Shown piece by piece: positions 1 through 6,605 of a stretch of 14,753 nucleotides of DNA. A program made the position numbers and the translations under genes. Under the pieces are notes generated by a model, which worked only from the letters and a program-made list of their open reading frames with translations, ran no database searches and was not told where the DNA came from. Numbering within the stretch: the first letter of the stretch is position 1; every line of letters begins with the position of its first letter. The stretch is from Mucilaginibacter_A sp050954865 (lineage in GTDB: Bacteria; Bacteroidota; Bacteroidia; Sphingobacteriales; Sphingobacteriaceae): NCBI GenBank assembly GCA_050954865.1, contig JBPBQN010000019.1, forward strand, positions 1 to 14,753, read 5' to 3'.

Positions 1-563
1 GCTTCTACAATTAATCCAGGCAAACCATTTAGTTTCCAAGGGCCGCTGCGAAAAGGCAAAGCTGCACAAAACCACGCTTCGTAATTTCTTCCTTTGAATG
101 TAGTAGTTGCTTTCTGGCAATGTAAACTACCAAAGCTTGTTGTATCCGAAGTAATTTTCCAGTTGATAACCGGCAAAGCTTCATCCAGTAAATAAATATT
201 AATAATTTTCTCCTGCCTGATGAGCTTTTTCTCTGCCTGATACTGATAAATTTTAGTAGCGGAACCACGCGGACCGCCAATCCCGGCAAAATTTATCATG
301 CCTGTTGTGCCGGAATTGGCGGTTTCGGCAATTAGCTTTTTCATTTTCGCATCGTGCAAACGCTGATCTTCACTTCGGTAAACACTTGCATTTTTACCGA
401 TTAGCAATTCCATGTTTTCGGTATAAATAGTTGTTCTGTTGGTTGTATCGCGCAGGTGCGAAAAATTATATTTAACCAAAGCAACAGCTTGATCTGGTTT
501 TTGCGCGATGGCCAATTGTACAATCCAAAAAATAGACGATAAAAGAAGTATTGTTTTTTTCAT
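1..563 (-). CDS. GLPGLI family secreted protein, partial (3' end outside window)
   Basis: An open frame starts at the ATG at 563-561 and runs without a stop off the left edge, giving about 187 visible residues. It begins MKKTILLLSSIFWIVQLAIAQ, a typical Sec signal peptide with a likely cut after the AxA-like LAIAQ stretch. The visible C-terminal part carries the family hallmark, KLNGLPGLIVEA, preceded by HCQKATTTFKGRNYEAWFC and PFRSGPW. GLPGLI proteins are periplasmic or outer-membrane-associated proteins of Bacteroidota with no assigned biochemical function; some lie near TonB-dependent transport genes. The upstream gene at 593-1450 is a clear paralog: the same blocks appear in the same order, with 29 bp between them, so the two are probably co-transcribed after a tandem duplication. 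The family call is firm; the function is unknown. Confidence 0.88.
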   Translation of the reverse strand, partial: MKKTILLLSSIFWIVQLAIAQKPDQAVALVKYNFSHLRDTTNRTTIYTENMELLIGKNASVYRSEDQRLHDAKMKKLIAETANSGTTGMINFAGIGGPRGSATKIYQYQAEKKLIRQEKIINIYLLDEALPVINWKITSDTTSFGSLHCQKATTTFKGRNYEAWFCAALPFRSGPWKLNGLPGLIVE

Positions 564-592
564 AAGAGAAAATTTAAATAAACTTTAAGTAG

Positions 593-1450
593 TTATTTTT
601 CAGGCAGCTCAATCGGATTATTGATTTTTTTGCTGAAACTAAAATCCGGACTGGCTATATGAATTGAACTGATTCTGGAAGCATCAATAGCATCTAAAGG
701 AGAGCTGGAACTTTTGCCTGCAACTTTAGACAATGCTGAAAGATTGGTTTTTGCTACTTGTTGTAATTTTTCAAATTCCTTCTGCGTAGTATAAATGGCA
801 TCTTCCGGTAATTTTACCATTAGTTTTTGATTAGTTATTTGCTCAAAACCAGTAAATTCAAATGCCACTTCCTTCTTTGTGTCTGCTGCTTGAATAATCA
901 AACCTGGCAATCCATTCAACTTCCACGGGCCGTTGCGAAAAGGAAGATCAGCGCAAAACCAGGCGATGTAATCACGGCCTTTAAAATGTGTAGTCGCTTT
1001 CTGGCAATGCAAACTATTGATCGTTATCGTATCACTGCTGATCTTCCAGTTAATTATTGATATTGGTTCTTCTACCAGATAATTATTGATTAGATGGTGT
1101 GTAGTAATTAATTTTTTAGTAGTTAAAAACAGGTAATACTCATCTGAAACAGGCCTTTTCATTGGTAAATAGAAATTTATATGATTTGGGTCTGGAGCAG
1201 TTTTGGCTTGATCCAGCATCTCTTTCTCCATTTTTTCCTGTTGCAAACGCGCATCAATACTGGTACATGCACTTGCATTTCTACCCAATAACAAAAGCAA
1301 ATTTTCAGTATAAGGATGCGCACGATCTGTGGTATCTCTTACATGAATAAAATGGTAGGTGGCCTGCGCTTGTGCAGGTTCTGCTGTTTGCGCATAAGTT
1401 AGCTTTGTAAATAGCAGGCAAACAAGTGAAAAATTTAGGTTAGCTTTCAT
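593..1450 (-). CDS. GLPGLI family secreted protein
   Basis: This 285-residue protein starts at the ATG at 1450-1448. That start is preferred over one at 1483 because the sequence MKANLNFSLVCLLFTKLTYAQ then forms an N-terminal signal peptide; the longer form would put 11 polar residues before it. Near residues 175-186 it has PFRNGPWKLNGLPGLIIQA, the GLPGLI signature, with two cysteines at about 149 (LHCQKATT) and 166 (AWFCADLP) that are also present in the downstream paralog. The tail is a polar, serine-rich segment. The mature protein should act outside the inner membrane; the family's activity is not known. It is the first gene of a two-gene unit with the partial paralog at 1-563. No convincing Shine-Dalgarno sequence precedes it, as is usual in this phylum. 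Confidence 0.88.
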   Translation of the reverse strand: MKANLNFSLVCLLFTKLTYAQTAEPAQAQATYHFIHVRDTTDRAHPYTENLLLLLGRNASACTSIDARLQQEKMEKEMLDQAKTAPDPNHINFYLPMKRPVSDEYYLFLTTKKLITTHHLINNYLVEEPISIINWKISSDTITINSLHCQKATTHFKGRDYIAWFCADLPFRNGPWKLNGLPGLIIQAADTKKEVAFEFTGFEQITNQKLMVKLPEDAIYTTQKEFEKLQQVAKTNLSALSKVAGKSSSSPLDAIDASRISSIHIASPDFSFSKKINNPIELPEK

Positions 1451-1503
1451 CAACGTTTGATAGTTCTGGTTTCTGTCAGGCAATATAACTAAAAAAATAG
1501 TAA

Positions 1504-1511
1504 CAAAACTA
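1504..1511 (-). promoter_or_regulatory. Candidate Bacteroidota -7 element for the GLPGLI genes
   Basis: On the minus strand this reads TAGTTTTG, an exact match to the TAnnTTTG -7 consensus of Bacteroidota housekeeping promoters. It lies about 54 bp upstream of the ATG at 1450. I see no clear TTTG -33 partner at the expected distance, so the call rests on one short element in AT-rich DNA. Confidence 0.35.
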
Positions 1512-1550
1512 AAAATTTAATTTCATGAATAGTTTTTTGATGATAAAACA

Positions 1551-1586
1551 GAAAAGACCGATACTTTTCAGGGTATCAGTCTTTTC
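1551..1586 (-). terminator. Hairpin terminator of the SDR-PspC-LiaF-like operon
   Basis: The arms 1551-1564 and 1573-1586 form a 14-bp stem with an 8-base loop. Reading in the minus direction the one non-Watson-Crick position is a G-U pair, while in plus-strand RNA it would be a C-A mismatch. This favours use by the minus-strand gene ending at 1624. The outer stem is A-rich on entry and T-rich on exit, as in an intrinsic terminator. Confidence 0.75.
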
Positions 1587-1623
1587 CTCAATATAAGTTG
1601 ATGCTTCTTTTACTGTCTAAAAA

Positions 1624-2631
1624 TCAGTATCGTTTCACACTAAAATCAGAAATGCCGCCTTTTAAATTCAAGTAGATTTTTTTTGGTGCGGCCGCAAAAC
1701 CGGCAGTTTCGTACTGTCCGTCGTTTTTGGATTGAAAACCTTCAAAATTTTTAGAGGATAAACCGGTTTTGCTGTTGATTTGACAAGCTGCACCTTCGGG
1801 CACGCTGATGCTCACTTCAGAAACGCCGGTGGCAACATCAACCGTGGTATTGCTGGCCGTTGGCTGGCCAAGTTTAAAATCCATCGAAGCGGCACCGCCT
1901 TTAACATGCAGGTTTCTGATTTTAAACTTACTGAAATCTAAATCCAGCTTGCTTGCACCAGCGGCAATATCTACATTCCATTCCGGATTTGGATTGAGTT
2001 TGATGTTGGCTTTGTTACCGTTATCAGAATCCCAGTTCATGGAATGGTTGCTGTTTTTAGTGGAGAAATTAATGACTTTACCGGAATCGGAAGCAGTGGT
2101 GCTGAACACAAACCGGCCGCCCATTTCCTGCGTGGATGCGTTGAACAATTCGCGGGTTGTATCTTGCAAAACATACGTTACGCCACCACCACGGATGTTC
2201 AGGTTAACCACTTTTACCTGCGGCGTGTATGGCTCGCTGTAAGTGCTGCTGCTTTCCATTTTTACTACGGATTTATTGTCGGCATCATCATCGCTGTCAT
2301 CATTGTTATCGTCGTCATTATCTTTATTATTTTGATCGTTAAAAAAATTATGACCGGTAAGATTGCGGTTCCAGAAACGATTATCCTGCGGCATCACCCC
2401 ACGATAAACCACCAGCGAAAACAAAGCTAAAAACACCAGCACTTTTACTGCCGTTGCGCTGCTGGAAGTATAGTGCGGAAAAACAATGTTCACCCCGGAA
2501 ATAATCAAAAATATCGGCCACAAACTCAGAATATTGCCCCAGTGAAAATTGATAACGTCAAAATTGTTCAGTAAAAACAGTATGCCAATGCCCAGCAAAA
2601 ACAAACCAGTAAATAATCTATCGCGTTTCAT
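1624..2631 (-). CDS. LiaF/LiaI-like membrane protein with acidic linker and beta-rich C-terminal domain
   Basis: This 335-residue protein has a LiaI/LiaF-type membrane module at residues 5-51 (two hydrophobic segments around NNFDVINFHWGN and LWPIFLIISG) and a third membrane segment near 61-77. A very acidic Asp/Asn run lies at about 96-120. The rest, roughly 140-335, is beta-rich with repeated Gly-Gly and alternating hydrophobic patterns (NIRGGGVTYVL, AAGASKLDLDF, VKGGAASMDFKL, VATGVSEVSISV, LKGGISDFSV), resembling the C-terminal fold of LiaF or DUF4097-like 'toast-rack' proteins. LiaF-type proteins in Firmicutes act in cell-envelope stress sensing; a similar role here is inference. It starts 2 bp after the stop of the PspC-domain gene, whose C-terminal half has the same kind of membrane module, so the two very likely work together. 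Confidence 0.8.
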   Translation of the reverse strand: MKRDRLFTGLFLLGIGILFLLNNFDVINFHWGNILSLWPIFLIISGVNIVFPHYTSSSATAVKVLVFLALFSLVVYRGVMPQDNRFWNRNLTGHNFFNDQNNKDNDDDNNDDSDDDADNKSVVKMESSSTYSEPYTPQVKVVNLNIRGGGVTYVLQDTTRELFNASTQEMGGRFVFSTTASDSGKVINFSTKNSNHSMNWDSDNGNKANIKLNPNPEWNVDIAAGASKLDLDFSKFKIRNLHVKGGAASMDFKLGQPTASNTTVDVATGVSEVSISVPEGAACQINSKTGLSSKNFEGFQSKNDGQYETAGFAAAPKKIYLNLKGGISDFSVKRY

Positions 2632-2633
2632 GG

Positions 2634-3143
2634 TTAAATATCTTTAGGTTCGGTTGGATTTATGCCAGACCATTCTTCTTTCTGGTTTGGTTTTTCTGGT
2701 TCAACAGTTTTGGTTTTTGAACGAAAGATCAATCCTAAACCAATCACTACCAAAACTACCGGCCAGAATTTTTCAAAATCAAACCAGTACGGAATCAGAT
2801 CTAATTGATCCAGCAAAAAGAAAACGCCCAGCAAAATCAGCACTGTGCCACCAATTTGGGCCACATCTTTGTTGTTTTTAAATGGCTTTGTTTTGAAGGA
2901 TTGAAACGGCCGGCTTTCATCATGCACGGTATAATCCACCATCGGATCATTAAAAACGCCAACTCTTTTCGGCATAACAATCCACAAAATAATGTATGCC
3001 AGCGTGCCGCCGCCATGATAAATAAGCGTGAGCACAAAAAGCAGGCGCACCAGCATAACATCAATGCCAAAATAATCTGACAGGCCAGCGCACACACCGG
3101 CAATTACCTTCCGGGATTCGTCCCGGTACAATTTCTTTTCCAT
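2634..3143 (-). CDS. PspC domain-containing membrane protein
   Basis: Residues 1-60 are a textbook PspC domain: KLYRDESRKVIAGVCAGLSD, then YFGIDVMLVRLLFVL and a membrane segment ending IILWIVMPKR. After a polar linker comes a second hydrophobic hairpin (about 97-140) with LLDQLDLIPYWFDFEKFWPV, a LiaI/LiaF-like module also found at the N-terminus of the next gene. The tail is short and charged. PspC proteins are inner-membrane parts of the phage-shock or envelope-stress response; in this phylum they usually occur without PspA. At 169 residues it is longer than classical PspC (about 120) because of the second module. It sits between the SDR gene (22 bp upstream) and the LiaF-like gene (2 bp downstream) as the middle of a probable operon. 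Confidence 0.9.
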   Translation of the reverse strand: MEKKLYRDESRKVIAGVCAGLSDYFGIDVMLVRLLFVLTLIYHGGGTLAYIILWIVMPKRVGVFNDPMVDYTVHDESRPFQSFKTKPFKNNKDVAQIGGTVLILLGVFFLLDQLDLIPYWFDFEKFWPVVLVVIGLGLIFRSKTKTVEPEKPNQKEEWSGINPTEPKDI

Positions 3144-3165
3144 ACTGTTTTTATCAATTATTTTT

Positions 3166-3867
3166 TCAAATTTCTCCTGTTGCGGTCTGGATAATCAGCT
3201 CATCTACATTGGCACCAGCACTCCTGTTCAAACAATAAATCACGGCTGCGGCAACGTCCTCCGCCTGGATAAATTTTTCTGTCGGAATGCTGGTTCCGGC
3301 CCAGGAATTTGTTAAAGTTGATCCCGGCAAAATTGCCGTTACTTTTACCTGATGTGCCTTCATTTCTTCCCGCATAACATGATTAAGACCGAGCTGCGCA
3401 AACTTTGTTACAGAATAACTGCCCGCATTTACAACAACTTTTTTGGAAGCAACCGAACAGATGTTAAAAATATGACCAGCGCGCGCCGCCATCAGTTTTT
3501 TGCCGAAAAAACGGTACAATTCGTAGCCGGCCAGCAGGTTTAAATCGAGTTGTTTTTGCAGATTATCTTCCGGTTCATCCAAAATTTGACTTGGTAAAAA
3601 AAGTCCGGCATTGTTAACAATAATCTGGATGGACTGTAATTCCTGCTCCGCTTCGGCAGCAAAACGGCGCACTTCTTCCGGCACGCTGCAATCTGCAACG
3701 CAAACAAAAACTTTTATTTGCGGGTTATTTTGCAGCAATGCTTCTTTTACCGATGATAATTCATGCCCGTTTCTGGCGCAGATAGCCAGGTTGATATTTG
3801 CCTTTGCAAAAGCTGTTGCAATAGCTTTGCCAATACCTTGTGTTGCGCCTGTTATAAGTGCGTTCAT
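3166..3867 (-). CDS. Short-chain dehydrogenase/reductase (SDR), 3-ketoacyl-ACP-reductase-like
   Basis: This 233-residue protein is a classical SDR. It has the nucleotide-binding TGATQGIG at 6-13, the NNAG motif at 85-88, a catalytic serine near 138 (ICSVAS) and the YSVTK catalytic Tyr151/Lys155 pair. ICARN after the second strand (about 29-33) is compatible with NADP(H) preference, as in FabG-like enzymes. The substrate cannot be read from sequence. It is the first gene of the minus-strand unit leading to the PspC and LiaF-like genes, but that linkage may be only positional. It starts at the ATG at 3867-3865, and the next gene to the right is divergent. Confidence 0.9.
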   Translation of the reverse strand: MNALITGATQGIGKAIATAFAKANINLAICARNGHELSSVKEALLQNNPQIKVFVCVADCSVPEEVRRFAAEAEQELQSIQIIVNNAGLFLPSQILDEPEDNLQKQLDLNLLAGYELYRFFGKKLMAARAGHIFNICSVASKKVVVNAGSYSVTKFAQLGLNHVMREEMKAHQVKVTAILPGSTLTNSWAGTSIPTEKFIQAEDVAAAVIYCLNRSAGANVDELIIQTATGEI

Positions 3868-3935
3868 ATATTAAATTTAATGTTTAGCGCATAAAATGAT
3901 AAAAACAACTATTTTTACCCAACTTTATTATAAAA
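3868..3935. promoter_or_regulatory. Divergent intergenic region with promoters for the SDR unit and mlaE
   Basis: This 68-bp, very AT-rich gap separates two divergent start codons, so it must hold the leader and probably the promoters for both directions. I find no exact TAnnTTTG element in either orientation; TATTTTTA at about 3909-3916 is only an imperfect match. The call is from gene layout, not from a recognised motif. Confidence 0.4.
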
Positions 3936-4667
3936 ATGTTTACATCCTTAGGTAAGTATATTCTTTTATTAAAACTTGTTTTTAAACGTCCCGAAAAATG
4001 GAAAATTTATTGGCAGCAAATTGCTACCCAAATGAATTACATTGGCGTGGAATCGATCGGTTTAATTGCAATCATTTCTACCTTTATTGGTGCCGTAATG
4101 ACGCTGCAAATCGCTTTCCAGTTAACGAGTGATCTGATACCAAGAACAATTATCGGCCAGGTAAACCGTGATTCAAGTATCTTAGAACTCAGCCCAACAA
4201 TTACCGCATTGGTGATGGCTGGTAAAATTGGTTCGTCCATAGCTTCAGAAATCGGAACGATGCGCGTTAGTGAACAAATTGATGCATTAGAAATTATGGG
4301 CATTAACTCGCCCGGCTACCTGATTTTACCAAAAATTATTGCTGGCCTTACCATGATGCCAGTGTTAGTTTCGATTTCTATGTTTTTAAGTATTCTGGGC
4401 GGATATTTTGGCGGATCACTTTCCGGCGCGGTTACACCAGCAGATTATGTTTTAGGCATAACTTCCAATTTCAACTCTTATACCATTGTAGTAGCGTTGG
4501 TAAAAGCCTTTGTTTTTGGCTTTATCATCACTACCGTTGGCGCTTATAAAGGTTTTTATGTAAACGGCGGTGCGGTAGAAGTTGCTCAGGCAAGCACCAG
4601 TGCAGTTGTAGTAACTTGCATATCTATTTTGGCTTCAGATTACGCTGTTACACAAATGTTGTTATGA
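3936..4667 (+). CDS. mlaE: MlaE family ABC transporter permease
   Basis: This 243-residue inner-membrane protein matches the MlaE/YrbE permease family over its whole length. An N-terminal amphipathic stretch is followed by five or so membrane segments, and the family signature EIGTMRVSEQIDALEIMGI lies at about 107-125. Permeases of this type, with the MlaF ATPase and an MCE-domain protein such as MlaD, move phospholipids between the inner and outer membranes and help keep the outer membrane asymmetric. The stop codon overlaps the start of the ATPase gene (ATGA, 4664-4667), which implies translational coupling. Substrate is inferred from the family; related MCE systems can carry other lipids. 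Confidence 0.92.
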   Translation: MFTSLGKYILLLKLVFKRPEKWKIYWQQIATQMNYIGVESIGLIAIISTFIGAVMTLQIAFQLTSDLIPRTIIGQVNRDSSILELSPTITALVMAGKIGSSIASEIGTMRVSEQIDALEIMGINSPGYLILPKIIAGLTMMPVLVSISMFLSILGGYFGGSLSGAVTPADYVLGITSNFNSYTIVVALVKAFVFGFIITTVGAYKGFYVNGGAVEVAQASTSAVVVTCISILASDYAVTQMLL

Positions 4668-5416
4668 TCGAAATTAAAAACATACACAAGGTATTTGACG
4701 ATAAAAAAGTTTTAAACGGCATTTCTTCTGTGTTTGAAACCGGCATGAACAACCTGATTATCGGCGGTTCCGGTTCTGGTAAAACCACGCTGCTGAAATG
4801 TATTGTTGGCTTGCACGAACCAACAGAAGGAACGGTTTTATACGATGGCCGTGATTTTACGCAGATGGATTTTACCCAGCGGATAGAAATACGCAAAGAA
4901 ATCGGCATGCTTTTTCAAAATTCTGCTTTGTTTGATTCACTCACCGTTCAGGAAAATGTGATGTTTGGGCTAAATATGTTTACAGAGCAAAGCAAGCAGG
5001 AAAAATTAGATCGTGTTAATTTTTGTCTGGAAAGAGTTAACCTGAAAGACACAAATAAGCTATTTCCGGCAGAGATATCCGGAGGAATGAAAAAACGGGT
5101 AGGCATTGCCAGAGCCATTGCTATGCAGCCCAAATATTTGTTTTGTGATGAACCAAACTCTGGTCTTGATCCTAAAACATCCATCGTTATTGATGATCTG
5201 ATTAAAGAAATTACGGAGGAATATGGCATCACAACCGTAGTAGTTACTCATGATATGAACTCGGTAATGGGCATTGGCGATAATATTCTGTTTTTGCATC
5301 AAGGCAAAAAATGGTGGCAAGGCTCTAACAAAGAGATTGCCCATACGGATAATGCAGAATTAAACGATTTTGTATTTGCCAGCAAATTTATGCAGGCAGC
5401 AAAAGATAAATTGTAA
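4664..5416 (+). CDS. mlaF: MlaF family ABC transporter ATP-binding protein
   Basis: This 250-residue ATPase starts at the ATG at 4664, overlapping the mlaE stop by 4 bases. An upstream in-frame start at 4616 would lie inside mlaE and adds no conserved sequence. All nucleotide-binding motifs are intact: Walker A GGSGSGKTT at 34-42, Q-loop Gln85, signature ISGGMKKRVGIARA at 138-151, Walker B YLFCDEP at 158-164 with SGLDP after it, and the switch His196 in VVTHDM. The signature form SGGM rather than SGGQ is typical of the MlaF branch. It should energise the MlaE permease at the cytoplasmic face. No MCE substrate-binding gene follows; the next gene is a methyltransferase after a 141-bp repeat-rich gap. 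Confidence 0.93.
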   Translation: MIEIKNIHKVFDDKKVLNGISSVFETGMNNLIIGGSGSGKTTLLKCIVGLHEPTEGTVLYDGRDFTQMDFTQRIEIRKEIGMLFQNSALFDSLTVQENVMFGLNMFTEQSKQEKLDRVNFCLERVNLKDTNKLFPAEISGGMKKRVGIARAIAMQPKYLFCDEPNSGLDPKTSIVIDDLIKEITEEYGITTVVVTHDMNSVMGIGDNILFLHQGKKWWQGSNKEIAHTDNAELNDFVFASKFMQAAKDKL

Positions 5417-5418
5417 AT

Positions 5419-5550
5419 AGCTGATAGCCATTAGCATTCAGCTATCAGCCGATGCAATAACCAATAGAAAAGCATTGAAAGCTGACAGCGATAAAGCTAA
5501 TAACTAACCAATTAATATCGCTGAAAGCTGATGGCTATCAGCTGAAAGCT
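5419..5550. repeat. Intergenic cluster of AGCTGATAGC-type direct and inverted repeats
   Basis: Almost the whole 141-bp gap after mlaF is made of variants of the word AGCTGATAGC and its complement GCTATCAGCT. A perfect 9-bp inverted repeat lies at 5420-5428 and 5441-5449. A second hairpin has arms AGCTGAT at 5526-5532 and ATCAGCT at 5537-5543, flanked on both sides by GCTGAAAGC. Single forms such as AGCTGACAGC occur at about 5480. No T-run follows either hairpin, so simple intrinsic termination is not well supported. It looks like an expanded intergenic repeat of the kind present in many copies in Sphingobacteriales genomes; that copy number is an inference. Confidence 0.7.
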
Positions 5551-5557
5551 TAAAATA

Positions 5558-6439
5558 ATGATTCAACTTCTTACACCGCAATACTGGAAAGATTACGAGC
5601 TAATTGACTGCGGTGACTTTGAAAAACTGGAACGCTTTGGCAATTTAATCCTGATCCGGCCAGAACCACAAGCCGTTTGGGCCAAAGCCTTACCAGAAAA
5701 TGAGTGGCAAAAACAGCATCACATTAAATTTAAAGGTCGCTCGGCTACTTCCGGCGAATGGCTGAAAAAAAATCCGGCTATGCCAGATCGTTGGCAGATT
5801 GAATATCAAAATCCGGAAGCAAGCATCCGGTTACGCATGGGTTTAACATCTTTTAAGCACGTTGGCGTGTTCCCGGAGCAGGCCATAAACTGGGATTATA
5901 TTTCTTCCAATATCAAAAAACTGAAAACACCTCAGCCTAAGTTTTTAAACCTTTTTGCTTACACCGGTGCGGCTTCATTAATTGCAAGAGCTGCTGGTGC
6001 AGAAGTTACGCATGTGGATTCAATCAAGCAGGTGGTTACCTGGGCAAACGAAAATCAGCAATTATCGAACCTCAATAATATCCGCTGGGTGGTTGAAGAT
6101 GCGCTGAAGTTTGTAAAAAGAGAGCTTAAAAGAAGCAATAAATACAACGGTATTATTTTGGATCCGCCGGCTTTTGGACATGGGCCGAACGGCGAAAAAT
6201 GGAAACTGGAAGATAATATCCTGGAGATGATGCAGGATGTAGTTCAGCTGCTGGATCCGCAGGAACACTTTTTAATCTTGAACACGTATTCGCTCGGATT
6301 TTCTTCCGTAATTGTAGAAAACCTAATTCGCGGCGCATATCCGCAAGCCAAAAACCTGGAAACCGGAGAGCTTTATCTGCAAGCTACGGCCGGAAGCAAA
6401 TTGCCGCTTGGCGTTTTTGGTAAGTTCAATAATCTTTAA
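5558..6439 (+). CDS. Class I SAM-dependent methyltransferase, RlmI/RlmK-like, without PUA domain
   Basis: This 293-residue protein has the Rossmann methyltransferase core: SAM-binding motif I NLFAYTGAAS at 131-140, an acidic residue at the end of the next strand (Asp154 in THVDS), and the catalytic-site motif LDPPAFGHG at 201-209. It resembles the 23S rRNA m5C methyltransferase RlmI family (Methyltrans_SAM). However, RlmI is nearly 400 residues with an N-terminal PUA domain; here the first 115 residues are a shorter, different region with a beta-rich pattern (LERFGNLILIRPEPQAVW). The family lacks the second catalytic cysteine motif of other m5C enzymes, so the target is uncertain: rRNA is likely but not shown. 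It stands alone between a repeat cluster and the lipoprotein gene. Confidence 0.85.
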   Translation: MIQLLTPQYWKDYELIDCGDFEKLERFGNLILIRPEPQAVWAKALPENEWQKQHHIKFKGRSATSGEWLKKNPAMPDRWQIEYQNPEASIRLRMGLTSFKHVGVFPEQAINWDYISSNIKKLKTPQPKFLNLFAYTGAASLIARAAGAEVTHVDSIKQVVTWANENQQLSNLNNIRWVVEDALKFVKRELKRSNKYNGIILDPPAFGHGPNGEKWKLEDNILEMMQDVVQLLDPQEHFLILNTYSLGFSSVIVENLIRGAYPQAKNLETGELYLQATAGSKLPLGVFGKFNNL

Positions 6440-6479
6440 TCAACGTAAAATCATTTATCAGGATCAGCTTAAAAGCTGT

Positions 6480-6487
6480 TAGGTTTG
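6480..6487 (+). promoter_or_regulatory. Candidate Bacteroidota -7 element for the lipoprotein gene
   Basis: TAGGTTTG matches TAnnTTTG exactly, with a TTTA 22 bases upstream (6454-6457) as a possible weak -33 element. It overlaps the right side of a small palindrome, CAGCTTAAAAGCTG at 6465-6478. The start codon at 6606 is about 118 bp away, which would give a long untranslated leader. Confidence 0.35.
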
Positions 6488-6542
6488 CCGCAATTGTTTT
6501 ACAGTTGATGAAACTGCATTTATAAAAACCCGTATCAGTATA

Positions 6543-6571
6543 AAATTTTAACATGGTGTTAAATTTTAACA
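6543..6571. repeat. Paired AAATTTTAACA direct repeat with internal inverted repeat
   Basis: AAATTTTAACA occurs at 6543-6553 and again at 6561-6571, an 18-bp offset that is close to two helical turns less three bases. Between them TGTTAAA at 6557-6563 pairs with TTTAACA at 6547-6553 as a 7-bp inverted repeat. The block ends 34 bp before the lipoprotein start codon, so it could be an operator or a hairpin in the leader. No regulator is identified. Confidence 0.45.
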
Positions 6572-6605
6572 GAATTATTTAGCCATAATTTCCAAATAAC
6601 TAAAA

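Noticed and set aside
1451..1483. A start at 1483 for the full-length GLPGLI gene
   Set aside because: It would place 11 polar residues before a clean signal peptide that starts at 1450.
1808..2430. Plus-strand frames opposite the LiaF-like gene, one with a hydrophobic Ile/Val run
   Set aside because: The Ile/Val run is the antisense reading of the Asp/Asn codon run, not a real membrane segment.
4616..4663. An earlier start for mlaF that would add 16 residues
   Set aside because: The extension lies inside mlaE and has no family similarity; the ATGA overlap at 4664 is the usual coupling arrangement.
5420..5449. An intrinsic terminator after mlaF
   Set aside because: The 9-bp stem is perfect but no T-run follows and the same word recurs throughout the gap, so repeat is the better label.
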